This document shows positions 38,640-50,534 of a stretch of 64,000 bases of DNA, in pieces (position 1 is the stretch's first letter; every line of letters starts with the position of its first letter). The notes beneath the pieces are model-generated. The model was not told the DNA's origin. It searched no databases and saw only the letters and a program-made list of their open reading frames with translations. The stretch lies in contig OY992835.1 of the NCBI GenBank assembly GCA_963921425.1, positions 20,894,001 through 20,958,000 on the forward strand, in the 5' to 3' direction. The translations under genes and the position numbers were made by a program. The stretch comes from Dryas octopetala. Lineage: Eukaryota; Streptophyta; Magnoliopsida; Rosales; Rosaceae.

Positions 38640-39020
38640 CCATAATCGTTTACATTTTAATAGTAAATATAATTGTTACTATCGAATAGTAACAATCACC
38701 TATTGCTATTGCCGGGCAGTAGCAATCAAGTATTATCATTATTTAATAGTAACAATCAGGTATTGTTATTGTTTGATAGTAACAATCACCTATTGAAGAT
38801 AACTAACATATTTTGTTACTGTCATACAATAACAATCACCAAAATTCAAACCATAGAAAATTACAAAATTTAGATAGTAACAATCACCTGATTGCTACTG
38901 TCACATAGTAACAAATCATGTGATTGCTAATTTGATACTATCACACAGTAACAATCAGCTAATTGCTACTGTCATAGTGGCAGTTATTATTTATTGCCAC
39001 TGTCGAACAATGACTATTCT
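38640..39020. repeat. Dyad-containing degenerate minisatellite (GTAACAATCA units)
   Basis: Ten or so units carry AGTAACAATCA on one strand alternating with TGATTGCTACTGT or ATTGTTACTGTC, so each unit is an imperfect palindrome and the whole array can fold. Unit length is roughly 40 bp but variable. Nearby, at 38400-38480, several TACTGTAG and CTACAGTA words form another small inverted-repeat cluster. No coding content is seen. Confidence 0.75.
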
Positions 39021-40579
39021 CACTGTGTAAAAAAAAAACCTAGAAACAATATACATATACAAATCTTATGTATTTTTCTAACATAAACACATAAAAAACA
39101 AAAAAACTTAAACAAAAATCTTTGTTCTTTTTTTTTGTTCTTTTTTCTTTTTGGCCAATGTGACTGCAATTCCGAAGCATTGAAGGTGTCCTATAGCCAA
39201 TAATGACAGCCAACAGCATGCATTTCTAAAACTCAAACCTGAAGAACAATAAACATAGTAAATTCAGTAGGCAAATACACACAGTTTAATTCCACTGCAC
39301 TTGAAATTAAACTAAGTAGATTCTCAGGTTCAAGATCATTAATGTATCCACCAATTGCATCTATGTGTTCAAACAGCAAGCTGAATATGTACAAGACAAG
39401 CCACACATATACACATGCATAAGGAATCAACCAAAAACTCAACAATATTTTGGCATCTCCTCAGTAGTAATGTGAATAGACTATAAATATAAGTGAACAT
39501 AAAACATACAATCACATTCAAAATTTCCTCATAAAAGGATAATGATAAAAGGTACAATAACTGTACAGAAACAAAAAAAATGTATAACTTGCAAGGTCAT
39601 AAAGTTATTACTCAATTCCTTATGCAACTAAATTAAAATAGTGATTAAACCCCAGTGGCCAATTAATCAATCAGACAATCATTAACTCAACCATAACATA
39701 TGTCACCTAAAAAAAAACACCCTAATCTATACATACTTTAGACAAAAGATCTAAACTTTTGAAGAAAAAAGCTAACCCGCCTTTGAAATCTTGAGCACAA
39801 GTCTGTAAAATTAACCCGAAGATCTAAAACAAAAGTGAAAGAATCAAACGAAAAAAAAAGGAGAAATGGATGGCGGTCTTACTGGTTGTTGTGGAGCGAT
39901 TCGAATCAAATTTGATTGTGGGGGAGATGGGGGAGAGTTCAGAAAACCCGCAATCTTTCTCTCTCTCTCTATCTCTCTTTCTCTCTCACTGTCGGAGCTG
40001 TGAAGGAAATGAAAAGAAAAAAAAAGAGTTTTTGTGAAATTTGGTTTTGGGGATTCAGAGAGTAATCGATGGAGGTGTGGCATGGGTCACCATTCGAAGC
40101 TCTATGTTATCCAAGTGGATCTGCTTAAAGCCGATGACAACGACATCAAGTAGAGAACAAAAAGGGAGAGAGCAATTAAGCACGATGGCACCCATGGCCG
40201 TGCCCTCGCAGCGTCGTCGAGGTCTCTACAACATACTTGGTGTTAAGAAATGGGTTTTGGCTTTCTGGTCTTTGTAGATCTGCTGCAGAACGGGGAGAGA
40301 AATGGAGAGAGAGATAGAGATGGAGACAAGCAGAGAGAGGCAGATAGAGAAGGAGGGAGACAGAGAGTGAGAGACAGAAGGAGGGAGACAGAGAAGGTGA
40401 GATAGAGAGAGACGGAGTGCAGACAGAGAATGATAAAAGACGGAAGAAAGGACCGGTTTGGTATAAACTGGGCCTCCTTCAAAAACCAAAAAAAGACTTG
40501 GGTCTTAAAAGTAGTGAAAGTCTAAAATTGGACTTTATAATCATTTACTTAAAGATTTTTACTACCGGTAATAATAAAA
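39021..40579. other. Gene-free region with GA-rich tract
   Basis: AT-rich sequence to about 39950, a CT/GA-rich zone at 39955-39995, and a 140-bp purine tract of GAGAGA/GACAGAGAG words at 40290-40430. Reading frames in the purine tract are Ser/Leu or Arg/Glu low-complexity artefacts. No gene is supported. Confidence 0.5.
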
Positions 40580-41681
40580 GAGTGCTGCTATTTGCACACT
40601 TTTTTTTTTCTTTTTGCACACCCTCACCAACTTATTTTGTGAAATTACTTAATTGACACAAAAAAAATTTACCTTAAAAGACAACCCACATCATTTTGAA
40701 AAAAAAAAAAAAAAAAACTCTCCTCACACACTTCAAACCCAACACTCCTAAACCACAACTACACACCCCACCCTCAACCTCACCTCCAACCACAACTAAA
40801 ACATACCCCACCCGTGACCCCATCTCCATCCTAAAATTGCCAACACCTACCTCCCGACATCAACCCGCCTTCATCGTCACCATGCATCCTGTCTCCACCA
40901 TAGCCATTGAAAGTTGGAGACATGGCCTAATCTAAATTTTTTGGATTTGAATGTAAATCTAATGTTTTTTTTTTTTATCTAATTTCAATTGGTTAATCCA
41001 TCCCAATACTTTTTTCATCTATTTGTGATGATTTGGAGTGAGGTTTTTTAAAGTGCAAGAGTGAATTTTCTGGTTATTCATTTTCGATAGACCAGTGTCG
41101 AACGACCTGCGAAACCCTATAATCTAAACTCGAAATTTAATCTTGAAACTCAGAAAACCCGCGCTCCAAATCATCTCAAACAGAAAAAAAAAGTCTTAAG
41201 ATGGATTAACCAATTTAAATTTGATAAAAAAACCTAAATTTGCATATGAATAAATAAAAAATTAGCTTAAGGCATATCTATGGGTTGACAACAATGATTA
41301 TGGTGTTATAGTAAGGTGGTGAGACCACCAACGGCGGATTAACAGTGGCGAGTTGATGGCGACTTCGACGGCTGAGTTGACGGTGGTGGAGACGACTCCG
41401 ACTCTGATGTTGGTATACATGGGTGTGTTCTTGACTAGGATCGGACGGGCATGAGGTTGGGGGTGAGAGTGTATGTTGTCTGAAAGGGTTGAGTGGGTGT
41501 GTATTGTTTGAATGGATTGGGTGAGGTGTGTAAGAGAAATTTGGTAAGATTAATGAGATTTGAGGTATTTTGGTAATAAGAAGGGTGTGTTAAAGAGAAA
41601 TTTTAAATTTTAAAAGATGGTAGAAGGTGTGTAGAAGAAAAGTGTGTGCAAAAAAAAAAAAGTGTGCAAATATCAGCTCTC
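40580..41681. mobile_element. Long-TIR non-autonomous DNA transposon, 1102 bp, 8-bp target duplication
   Basis: The left end GAGTGCTGCTATTTGCACAC pairs with a right end whose complement reads GAGAGCTGATATTTGCACAC. Both are followed inward by T/A runs and a second GCACAC. The exact direct repeat TAATAAAA flanks it (40572-40579 and 41682-41689). C-rich sequence on the left arm (40725-40860) is loosely mirrored by G-rich sequence on the right (41300-41540), suggesting very long inverted arms. An 8-bp duplication fits hAT, while the long arms are more Mutator-like, so the superfamily is left open. No transposase is present. Confidence 0.8.
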
Positions 41682-41689
41682 TAATAAAA

Positions 41690-42464
41690 AAAGGATATAC
41701 CTAAAATAGTGGAGCAATGTTTTTATTGTTGTATTCATATTGTTTAGGTTAATTTTTCTTTTGGTAAGAAACTTAAACTTAAAATTGCAAGTAGCACAAT
41801 GAAAAATAACATCTTCAACTTCATATTGTTTTTGGGTAAACCCTAAAGCCTTTTATAGTTCTCGGATTTCTAGAATTCGAGTTGAATCATAAATATATAG
41901 TCCTCAACCTTCTATATATATTTTACGTGACTTTTAATTCTTTAACGTAACATATAAGATTCTATAAAATTGAAAGCCTTGAATATAGGGTGGTTTAAGA
42001 TAGTTGTCTTGCTCGGCTATGACTCAAACGTTTTAGTATTGAAAAACATAAAGAGAAATGCTAGATGTCTTTTCTTTGTGCATTTTTATTCTCTTATCAA
42101 TTTCGCAGTGCAATCTCTTGATCAAAACCATTTATTTCATAGACCACATTTTAAAAATTATTTATGTAAAAAATTAACCAAATCAGAAAGTACATAAAAA
42201 GATAGAAATACAGAGAAAACATAAAGAAAAGACAGCTAGCATTTCTTGAATATTACAAAGAACATAGACAAAGAATGTAAGTTCCATGATTGAATCGACA
42301 ATAAGTTTTTTTAAGAGTTAAGCATTAGATGTTAAGTACTTGCTTGTGAGAGAGAAGGTTAGAGAGGGACAAACTAGTGTTGATTATATTAACACTACAT
42401 ACATGATTGACAACCCATTGAATAAAGTTGTCTATAATACAGTTTTCCAAAAGCATGTCATCAT
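41690..42464. other. Intergenic AT-rich sequence
   Basis: Nothing gene-like is seen. The short frame at 41970-42197 has no recognisable motif. Confidence 0.45.
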
Positions 42465-42472
42465 CATGGGAG

Positions 42473-42722
42473 CACTGGCAGATGCAGGGTGGGGTCAATT
42501 GACCCCATGAACCCAGAAATGCTGGGCTTGAGGAAATTTTTTTACCTTATGAAGCTTGGGTCTTGGTGGTAGGCACAAGGGCAAGAATGCAAGCAAGGTG
42601 TTTGTGTAAATGTCTAAAAGAGAAAAGACCAAAGAAAGGGGAAGAAAGGATGAGCCACGTGAAATGCATCATGAGCTTCTTAATCTGGACCCCATAACGG
42701 TTTATTTCTAGATTCGCCACTG
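42473..42722. mobile_element. hAT-like MITE, 250 bp
   Basis: It starts CACTGGCAGATGCAG and ends with the inverted match (CTAGATTCGCCACTG). Flanks are CATGGGAG (42465-42472) and CATGAGAG (42723-42730), an 8-bp target duplication with one mismatch. Size, ends and target-site length are those of small hAT derivatives. No coding capacity. Confidence 0.7.
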
Positions 42723-42989
42723 CATGAGAGTACTATCCAGTTTTGAACATGTCCTAATTTAGTGGGAGTTATTTAGCTTTTATTTTGCTAAGTTTTTATT
42801 AAGTTGTTTGTTTTTCTTTTAAGTTGGTGATTCATGGATATGTCTTAAAGTTAAGGAGTGTTATATTTGCTTTCAAGTTTATGAATGGATTAAAGTTTAG
42901 TTTTAAAATTTTAGCTTATTATACAACATAAATAAAGATGTCATTATCGACATAAGGGCTTTTCATTAAGCATTAATGCTAGATCACAT

Positions 42990-43640
42990 GGTGATCATAA
43001 AAAGGACCATTTATATGTCTTCACAATTAAGCTCACTTGCCATATAACTTTTCACCATAACTTGTTGGTACTTAATTTATGTGTATATCGTTGCTTATTG
43101 TAATTATAGGTGGATGATACCCTTTACATTGGAAATCATGTCTATAGTCCTATAAGTTAATGATATTCGACAATAAGTTTTGAGATAATATTGTTATCAA
43201 ATAGCTTTCTAAAGTTGTGCACATAAAGAAATCGATCCTCGATTGTAAAGAAGTGTTTTTGAATAGATGTGGCGCTCAAGTGGGAGAATGTAAAAATCTT
43301 ATTTGAGCTTACATTTATTTAGGAGTCCTAATTGATTAAAGATACAAGAAGAGAAGTTTTATTTGGTTATCCAGTTTCTTAAAGGTGAAGTAAAGTCTTA
43401 ATCAATCAATAGGAGATATCTATCATATTAGATTATGGATTGTAAAGCTGATAAAAATAAGTTTTCTTTATGGGCTAAAAACCTTAAGACTTTCATTTAT
43501 AAATATAAGACTTAGGTTCCTTCTCAGATACAACATACAAGCACAAAACCTATCCCATATTAGAAGTGCATAATGACGTATAGAGAAAGAAAGATCTTTG
43601 CTATCGCCGATATCATTAATGACTTTTCAAGGTTAGTACT
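42990..43640 (+). mobile_element. Remnant of an LTR retrotransposon (3' internal end and LTR)
   Basis: A purine-rich CAAGTGGGAGAA at 43276-43287 resembles a polypurine tract. It is followed directly by TGTAAAAATCTTATTTGAG, which looks like the 5' edge of a Copia-type LTR. The LTR contains a TATA-like TTATAAATATAAGAC near 43496. The preceding 270 bp could be the end of the internal region. No gag-pol frame survives, and the right LTR border and target duplication were not found. Confidence 0.45.
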
Positions 43641-44128
43641 TTTGTATGCATATTATTAAAACGATCTTACATATATAATCAACTGAATCTTGATAATCCA
43701 TCTAAATATGTTTGACTAGTATTTGTGTAAAAATCTTGTTAATCTAATTTCACTTTTGTAATTCAAAATTTTTTTTCGGCCAATAATTCAAATGTTTTTA
43801 AAGGTGAATTAAACTTTAATCGGAATATGAATAACAGGTTTATCAAATTTAATACAAATTATACAATCCATAAATTCGTTAAAATAAAAAAAAAAAAAAA
43901 ATATAATCCAAAAATTTCATTGATAAGTATTAAAGACAAGATTTGGCTCCGATTAGAAAACAAACCTGTGCAGGCCAGTGGTTAACTGTTAACCCACCTA
44001 TCAAAAACTCAAGGCGTCCGAGAAAACCCAAAGCCAAACCTCCACCACTCACAAAACACACACTGTCACGCTCACTGCATCACACATTCACACACAAAGA
44101 CCATAATACTCACTCAAAGAAGACCCAG
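43641..44128. promoter_or_regulatory. Upstream region of the ThrRS gene
   Basis: AT-rich sequence with a poly-A tract near 43887, then a C/A-rich stretch (44030-44110) that is probably the 5' leader. The frame continues open upstream of the chosen ATG, but no in-frame ATG is better placed. Confidence 0.4.
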
Positions 44129-47100
44129 ATGTTTATTCTTCAGAGAATGGCCTTTTCCTCTTCTTTCCTCTCAGTCCCTCTCCTAAAGACCTCTTCTTTC
44201 CCTTCACATTTCCTTTCCCCCCTTAAACACTGCGTTTTGCCGTCGAGCAGCGAGTTCAGGGCTTTGGCTCTTTTCAGGAACGGGAATGGGGTCTCTACCT
44301 CTTCGGCTGTGGCTACTGATACTCAGGTTTCGACCCAAAACGACAAATTGAAGGAGACCCAGAAGGAGATAAGTGACAAACGCGAGAAAGTCGTACTTCC
44401 AACCAACGAGTCCTCTGAGAGCCTCCTCAGAATTCGCCATACGGTATGTACTTTGCTCACTGAATATTCTGTATCATATATTTTTTTTTTTTTTTGGGGG
44501 ATTTATGCTGTTCTTGAGGTAGCTATATTGGTTTTAGTTGTTTGCCTAGTATGCTTGCTTTACTGTTATATTGAACTAGGAGGTAATGTCAGGTTGAACT
44601 TTCTGAATTTGTACATGTTTAGAAAGTAATTTTTATTTTAAATCTGTATGCTTTTGTGCCTCTACTTCCAGTTCTATGCTACTAATTGTCACCTAGATTG
44701 GTTATATCCAGTTGTGAAAAATGAGGAAGTGGGAAAGAAAGTAAAAAAAACCATGACCTGTGGATAATTGGATTGTTTAGGACCGGAGAAAAATGGTTGT
44801 ACAGTGGTGGATAAGCTGGGGAAAAGTTTTTCGGAGTTGGGAATTTGAGAAGATATATGGGTATCTGTCTTTTGATAGAGTGTTAAGCTATGTTTCTTTT
44901 TAGTGAGTTCCTGAGAATATGGTGTGGGTGGTTCCTTTTCCGTTATTATGGGAATTAAGTACTTATATATGTTTCACTGCAGTGTGCACATGTGATGGCC
45001 ATGGCTGTTCAAAAGCTCTTCCCAGATGCGAAAGTGACAATTGGTCCGTGGATAGAAAATGGGTTTTATTATGATTTTGATATGGAGCCTTTGACGGACA
45101 AAGAGTTGAAGAAGATCAAGAAGGAGATGGTAAGCGGAAATTATGTATCAGTTGCTCTATTTTTCATCAATTTTGGAACCATGAAAGCATTGGAAACTAT
45201 TCATTAGCCTTTTTACGTCATCTGTAGGATCGCATAATTGGTAGAAATCTACCACTTATTAGAGAAGAAGTTTCAAGAGATGAAGCTCAGAGAAGAATAA
45301 CTGCTCTCAACGAACCATACAAGCTGGAAATTTTAAATAGTATTAAGGAAGATCCCATTACTATCTATCACATTGGTAAGGGTTGTCACCATTTTAAGTC
45401 TCAAGTAGAATGCAAGGTGATAATTTAATATGCAAGAACTGTGCATAAATGTTTACAAATAAAGAAAAAAATCAGCTATTTTCTTGAGCTATACATACTC
45501 ATTTAACAATACTAGGCAGGCACTTGATAATAATATTCAGTTTTAGCTCATCTGCTGTTAAAGTTTTGTTTTTGTTTGTTTCACTTGATGGACTTATGTA
45601 TAGAATTGGGTGTATCTCTGTGTTATGTGCTATAAATGAGTGCTTTCTCCCATAAAAATTATGTGGAAGCCTTTTCAGTCTAATAGTGATGCCATTGTGT
45701 TATTCTTTTTAATTTGTAATTTGACACCAAATTTTGGTTTTGTTTGGCGGATTCACTTTTAAATAGTATGGGAAGGTGTTATTGCTAGTTCCTTTATTAT
45801 TACTATTTTTTAAAATGGAAAAAGTATGGGAAGGTATTATCCATCCGATTCTGGATTCTTAATGTGTTGTTTAGTGAAGATCGGATGTGACATTTTGGGA
45901 AGTGGGGAATGACTCTTTCAGACCTTTAAATTTTTTTGGTTTATAGAGTCCTTGAACTGGCTTAATATCTAGGTGACTCAAACTCAAGTTCTGCATCAGA
46001 GTGGAAAAGGAAAAAATTGGTGAAAGAAAATAGAGGGCAGGGGTGTGATCAGGAAACAAATGTTGTTGGTGCAATTGTTCTCATTTAAAGTGGGTTACTG
46101 ATTTGAGGATCTTATAGAGAATCTAATTGATTTGGCGATATGAATCTTTTGCTCAAGCTAGTTAAGTTATACATATGTTTATAGATATGCAGGTTTTCTT
46201 GTGCTGGGTTTTGATTTTGTTTGAGCTAGTTTGCAGTTAGATTAGACTGTCTATTATGTCACAATTCCTTACATTATACTAAATTCTTCTTAGGTAATGA
46301 ATGGTGGGACCTATGTGCGGGGCCTCATGTTGAATATACTGGAAAAATTAACAGAAAAGCTGTTGAACTTGAATCTGTTGCTGGTGCTTACTGGAGAGGA
46401 GATGAAAAGAAACCCATGCTGCAGAGGATCTATGGCACTGCATGGGAGAACGAAGAACAATTGAAGGCATACCTACATTTCAAAGAGGAGGCTAAACGCC
46501 GAGATCACAGGCGCCTTGGTCAAGTTCTTGATCTGTTTTCTATACAGGTACTCAAATTGAATTGCACTGAATCTCTTTGTGCTGTTTACACAGATTTATC
46601 AGTTAGAAGTGCTATTAATTTCAATTATTTGGTATGAGATTCTTGCATCCAACATTTTTGTTGGTGAATTGTTACAGAATGAAGCTGGTGGGGGTTTAGT
46701 GTTCTGGCATCCAAAGGGTGCTATTGTGAGGCATGTAATTGAAGATTTGTGGAAAAAGATACACATAGAACGTGGTTATGATCTTCTGTATACTCCACAT
46801 GTAGCAAAGGCAGATCTTTGGCAGATAAGTGGTCATCTGGATTTCTACAAAGAGAATATGTATAATCAGATGAATGTCGAGGATGAACTTTATCAACTTC
46901 GACCGATGAACTGCCCTTATCATATCTTGATTTATAAAAGGAAGCGTCACTCTTATCATGATTTTCCTATTCGTGTTGCTGAGTTGGGAACAGTATATAG
47001 ATATGAATTATCTGGAAGCTTGCATGGCCTTTTTCGTGTAAGGGGTTTCACTCAGGTATGGTTTAGTATCTTGTTGCATACTGCTAGTCTATATTCCACA

Positions 47101-47719
47101 CCTAAAAAGTCGGTCTATGCTTCCAAATGTTTCAATATTTTTGTTTGGAGTCATTTTTGATCTTTGTGACTAGAGAGAGACTGAAATCAGTTGGTATTAT
47201 CTCAATATTACACATAGGTTTGCTGTGGCTTAAAGCACTTTGATGTATATTGCTAGTACATGCCACTGGATGACTGCATTTTGCACCCTCATCCCTCCTC
47301 TTTTGGCCTAAGATATGAAGTGGTTTTCATTTAACCTCAGCATCATTTTGCAGGATGATGCACACATATTCTGTCTAGAAGATCAAATCAAGGATGAAAT
47401 CAGGGGTGTACTAGATCTGACGGAAGAATTATTGCTGCAATTTGGCTTCAGCAAATATGAAGTTAATCTCTCCACAAGGCCAGAGAAAGCTGTTGGAGAT
47501 GATGATATATGGGTGAAAGCAACTTCTGCCCTTAGAGATGCTTTGGATGATAAGGGTTGGAGCTATCAAATTGATGAAGGTGGTGGTGCCTTTTATGGTC
47601 CAAAGATTGATCTCAAGATTGAGGATGCACTTGGAAGGAAGTGGCAATGCTCAACTATACAGGCAAGTCTTCAACTTGTGACAGGCATAATTTTAATGTG
47701 TTTTTATAATTGGCATAAT

Positions 47720-47760
<41 letters not shown>

Positions 47761-48745
47761 CTGTAAAATGTTCATTGGAGATTTTAAGCAATGTTTTGAG
47801 TTAAGCATATTACATGGATTTGTTCAATAGACCAAAAACACTTTTTAAATATTTTTCTCTTTTTTTTTTCACCCACAAACTGTACAGGTTGATTTTAACC
47901 TACCACAGCGTTTTGACATAACATATGTTGACTCAAACTCGGAGAAGAAGCAGCCTATCATGATCCATAGAGCTGTTCTTGGGTCCTTGGAGCGATTCTT
48001 CGGGGTTCTTATAGAGCATTATGCTGGGAATTTTCCATTATGGCTTTCTCCAGTCCAAGCTCATGTTCTACCAGTTACAGATACTCAGGTATGCAAAGCA
48101 GTTACACATTTTATGTTTCAAAAATGTCAAGAAGCCCTCAATGCATTCTCATAGGCTTCTTTGGGGTTGTCCCATGATATTTAAATGGCTCAACTTACAT
48201 AGGATCACTATACTTATTCCTTCCATCTCATGAGTGATTGTCCACACCATGAATTATAAACTTGTATTTTCATTCAACAAAAATGGTTTTTGAGGGCTTA
48301 CACTTCAACACTTTCAAAGTGATGGATCCATTGAAGATGGTGAATTTTTGAATTGTGGTGGGGCCATCTAAATTTCATTAGACAAGCAAATGAACTTTTA
48401 TTTTTTCATTTGTCCTGAATTTTATTACTTAGGAATTGAGGTGATTGTCTTTGTATTAAAGGAAAAATTTAAATTCCTATACAGCTTGATTACTGCAAAG
48501 TGGTAACCAACAAACTGAAAGCAAATGGTATTCGAGGTAAACTGTGCCATGGCGAACGCCTGCCCAAACTGATAAGAAATTCAGAGATACAGAAAATTCC
48601 ATTAATGGCTGTTGTTGGTGCCAAGGAAGTTGAAACCGGCACTGTTACAGTAAGATCCAGGTTTGGTGGGGATCTTGGCACCATGACAATTGATGATTTT
48701 GTCAGTAAAATCAAGTTTGCCTTAGAAAGCAGAGCTTCCATTTGA
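44129..48745 (+). CDS. Threonyl-tRNA synthetase, chloroplast/mitochondrial
   Basis: Charges organellar tRNA-Thr with threonine using ATP. Exons: 44129-44443, 44983-45129, 45228-45375, 46294-46547, 46678-47055, 47354-47662, 47888-48088 and 48485-48745 (2013 nt, 670 residues). A Ser-rich transit peptide comes first, with no TGS domain, as in organellar forms. The editing domain has HTCAH spanning the first exon junction and CAGPH in exon 4 (zinc-type HxxxH...C..H). The class II catalytic core has [23 protein letters not shown] (motif 2), [11 protein letters not shown] and [23 protein letters not shown] (motif 3; quoted in parts: [23 protein letters not shown]). The C-terminal anticodon-binding domain includes PLWLSPVQ and FGGDLGTM. 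Intron 6 has a GC donor (CAG then GCAAGT). An alternative start is the ATG at 44147. Confidence 0.95.
47721..47758. repeat. CT microsatellite in ThrRS intron 6
   Basis: About 18 CT units lie 60 bases downstream of the GC splice donor of the same intron. The tract is part of the intron, not the protein. Confidence 0.9.
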
Positions 48746-50127
48746 AGTGCTTGCAGTTGGCGAAGGGTGGTGATCCTATCGATATCAAAGGATGTCTAGT
48801 CATAGGGAAGCACAAAAATGAAACATATCAGTGGATAAGTTAAAGCAATTTTGTTACATTTTTAGTTTTATGTACCATAGTAGCATTGCACCCATATATT
48901 GTCTAGTCAGTGCAGATATGGATTCATTACATTGGAGGTTGATTTGCAGGGAGCTTGAAGTTGGTATCATTTCAAAAGGGGTATGAAAGTGTGAATCATG
49001 TCTAAATTTCATTTTAGGTTGCCCTTGTATTTGTATATACTACAGATACATTGACCAAACAATAATGTCAGGCAGAAGGCTGTTAACAGTTAAATTGGGA
49101 TGCATTTGAAACTGGATAGCTTATTAAACATCTTTGTTTCTTCATACTTCTGTGGTACTTATTGAATGAAATTCCAGTTTTATTTCTTATGATGCGACTA
49201 TGGTAATGTTGAAAGGCAATTATATATTTACGTTCTTGGAATATCCTACATTTGATTCAAGTGATCGTAACATTAGTTCCAACCATATCTTACATTTGAT
49301 TAAGGGATCTTAACTTTAGTCGCTGGTACCACTGCACATGGTCTTAACTCTTTGTTATTAATTGATGTCGCACGTGACATGATAATTCATGTATGGGCAT
49401 CCATCAAAGAACCTTAAGTTGTCACGGCATGACTTTTAAACTTTTAAGTTTGTTACTCTTTTTTCAGGGAAAAAATGAATGGTATTAACTTTACACGTGC
49501 TCTGAAAAACAAAAGTATTAGAAACAGTAATCCACAATTCACTTGGCCCAAAAGTCAAAACTTATATTTTAGAACGAAATTACCATCGAGCGCTTGACGC
49601 ATCTGCCAGCTCAATACTGCAGATTGCAGATTTGCGTTCAATATTGCAAATACGTGCCGAGCGCGGTTCTTTTTACTCTCACGCTCGTATAGTCGTATGC
49701 GTGTAATGAGTCATTTAGGGTGATATTCTATTTTAAAATTTTTTTTTTCTTCAAAAATAAAAAAACAAATTTTAGTTAAGAAAATGTGTTTGATAGACCA
49801 TTTTCAAAAACATGCATTTTTTTAAAATGATAAAACATCGTTTTTTTTTTTTTTACACTTCCTCATTTCTTAGCTATCATTATTTTTTAAATTTAAAAAT
49901 TGTTTTCAAATTTCATACCAAACAAGTTTTCAAATTTTAAAAATTAATTTTGAAAACTCACATTTAAAAAAAAAATCTTAATTTTTTTTTTTTATAAAAT
50001 TTGAGTAGGATATCAAACGAGCCCTTAGATTAAATATGTTATTGATTGTATTTCTAGTTAAAAGAAGATTGTTTTTTTTTTTTTTTTTTTTTTTTTTTGT
50101 CTTGGGAGTAATTAACAATAACTTTAA
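48746..50127. other. ThrRS 3' UTR and intergenic sequence
   Basis: The first 300-400 bp are probably 3' UTR. Further on lie AT-rich DNA with poly-T tracts (for example 50070-50098) and a few direct ATTTTAAAAAT-type words. No gene is seen. Confidence 0.5.
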
Positions 50128-50440
50128 GGCTCAATTCCGTTACAAATTCCGTCAATAAGGGCGTTAAATGCTAGTATAGACAGTGTTAACATGAATTTTT
50201 TGAATAATGTAAACATTAAGTTTACACCACATGGATTAATGATGTCATATTTTATTTTATTTTTAAGGGATTAAAAGTTTTTGTTGTTTTCTTTTTAAAG
50301 TTTTTGATCAATAATTCAATATGACATTATAAATCCATGTAGAGCGAATTTGGTGTCCACATCATTAAAAAAATTCACGTCATCGTTGTCCAAAGTAGCA
50401 TTTAACCGTTTTTCTTGACGGAATTTGTAATGTATGTATT
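50128..50440. mobile_element. Long-inverted-repeat MITE-like element
   Basis: ACAAATTCCGTCAA...GTTAAATGCTA...GTAAACATTAAGTTTACACC...ACATGGATTA on the left is mirrored from about 50325 to 50430 as TCCATGTAG...GGTGTCCACATCATT...TAGCATTTAAC...TTGACGGAATTTGTAA. Each arm is about 110 bp around a short centre. The outer ends and a target duplication could not be fixed. Long arms with little centre suggest a Mutator-type MITE, which is inference. Confidence 0.6.
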
Positions 50441-50534
50441 ATTTTGTAACTTTCTATTAGTTAGTATATTAATTTGAAATATTTTTTTGTTTGTGGACTA
50501 ATCTGAAATACCCCTTATAGTTGGTAGGTGCATT

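Noticed and set aside
40226-40489. Ser/Leu-rich frames
   Set aside because: Antisense reading of a GAGAGA purine tract.
43943-44128. Upstream extension of the ThrRS frame
   Set aside because: Open but begins at TTG and lacks transit-peptide character; the ATG at 44129 is better.
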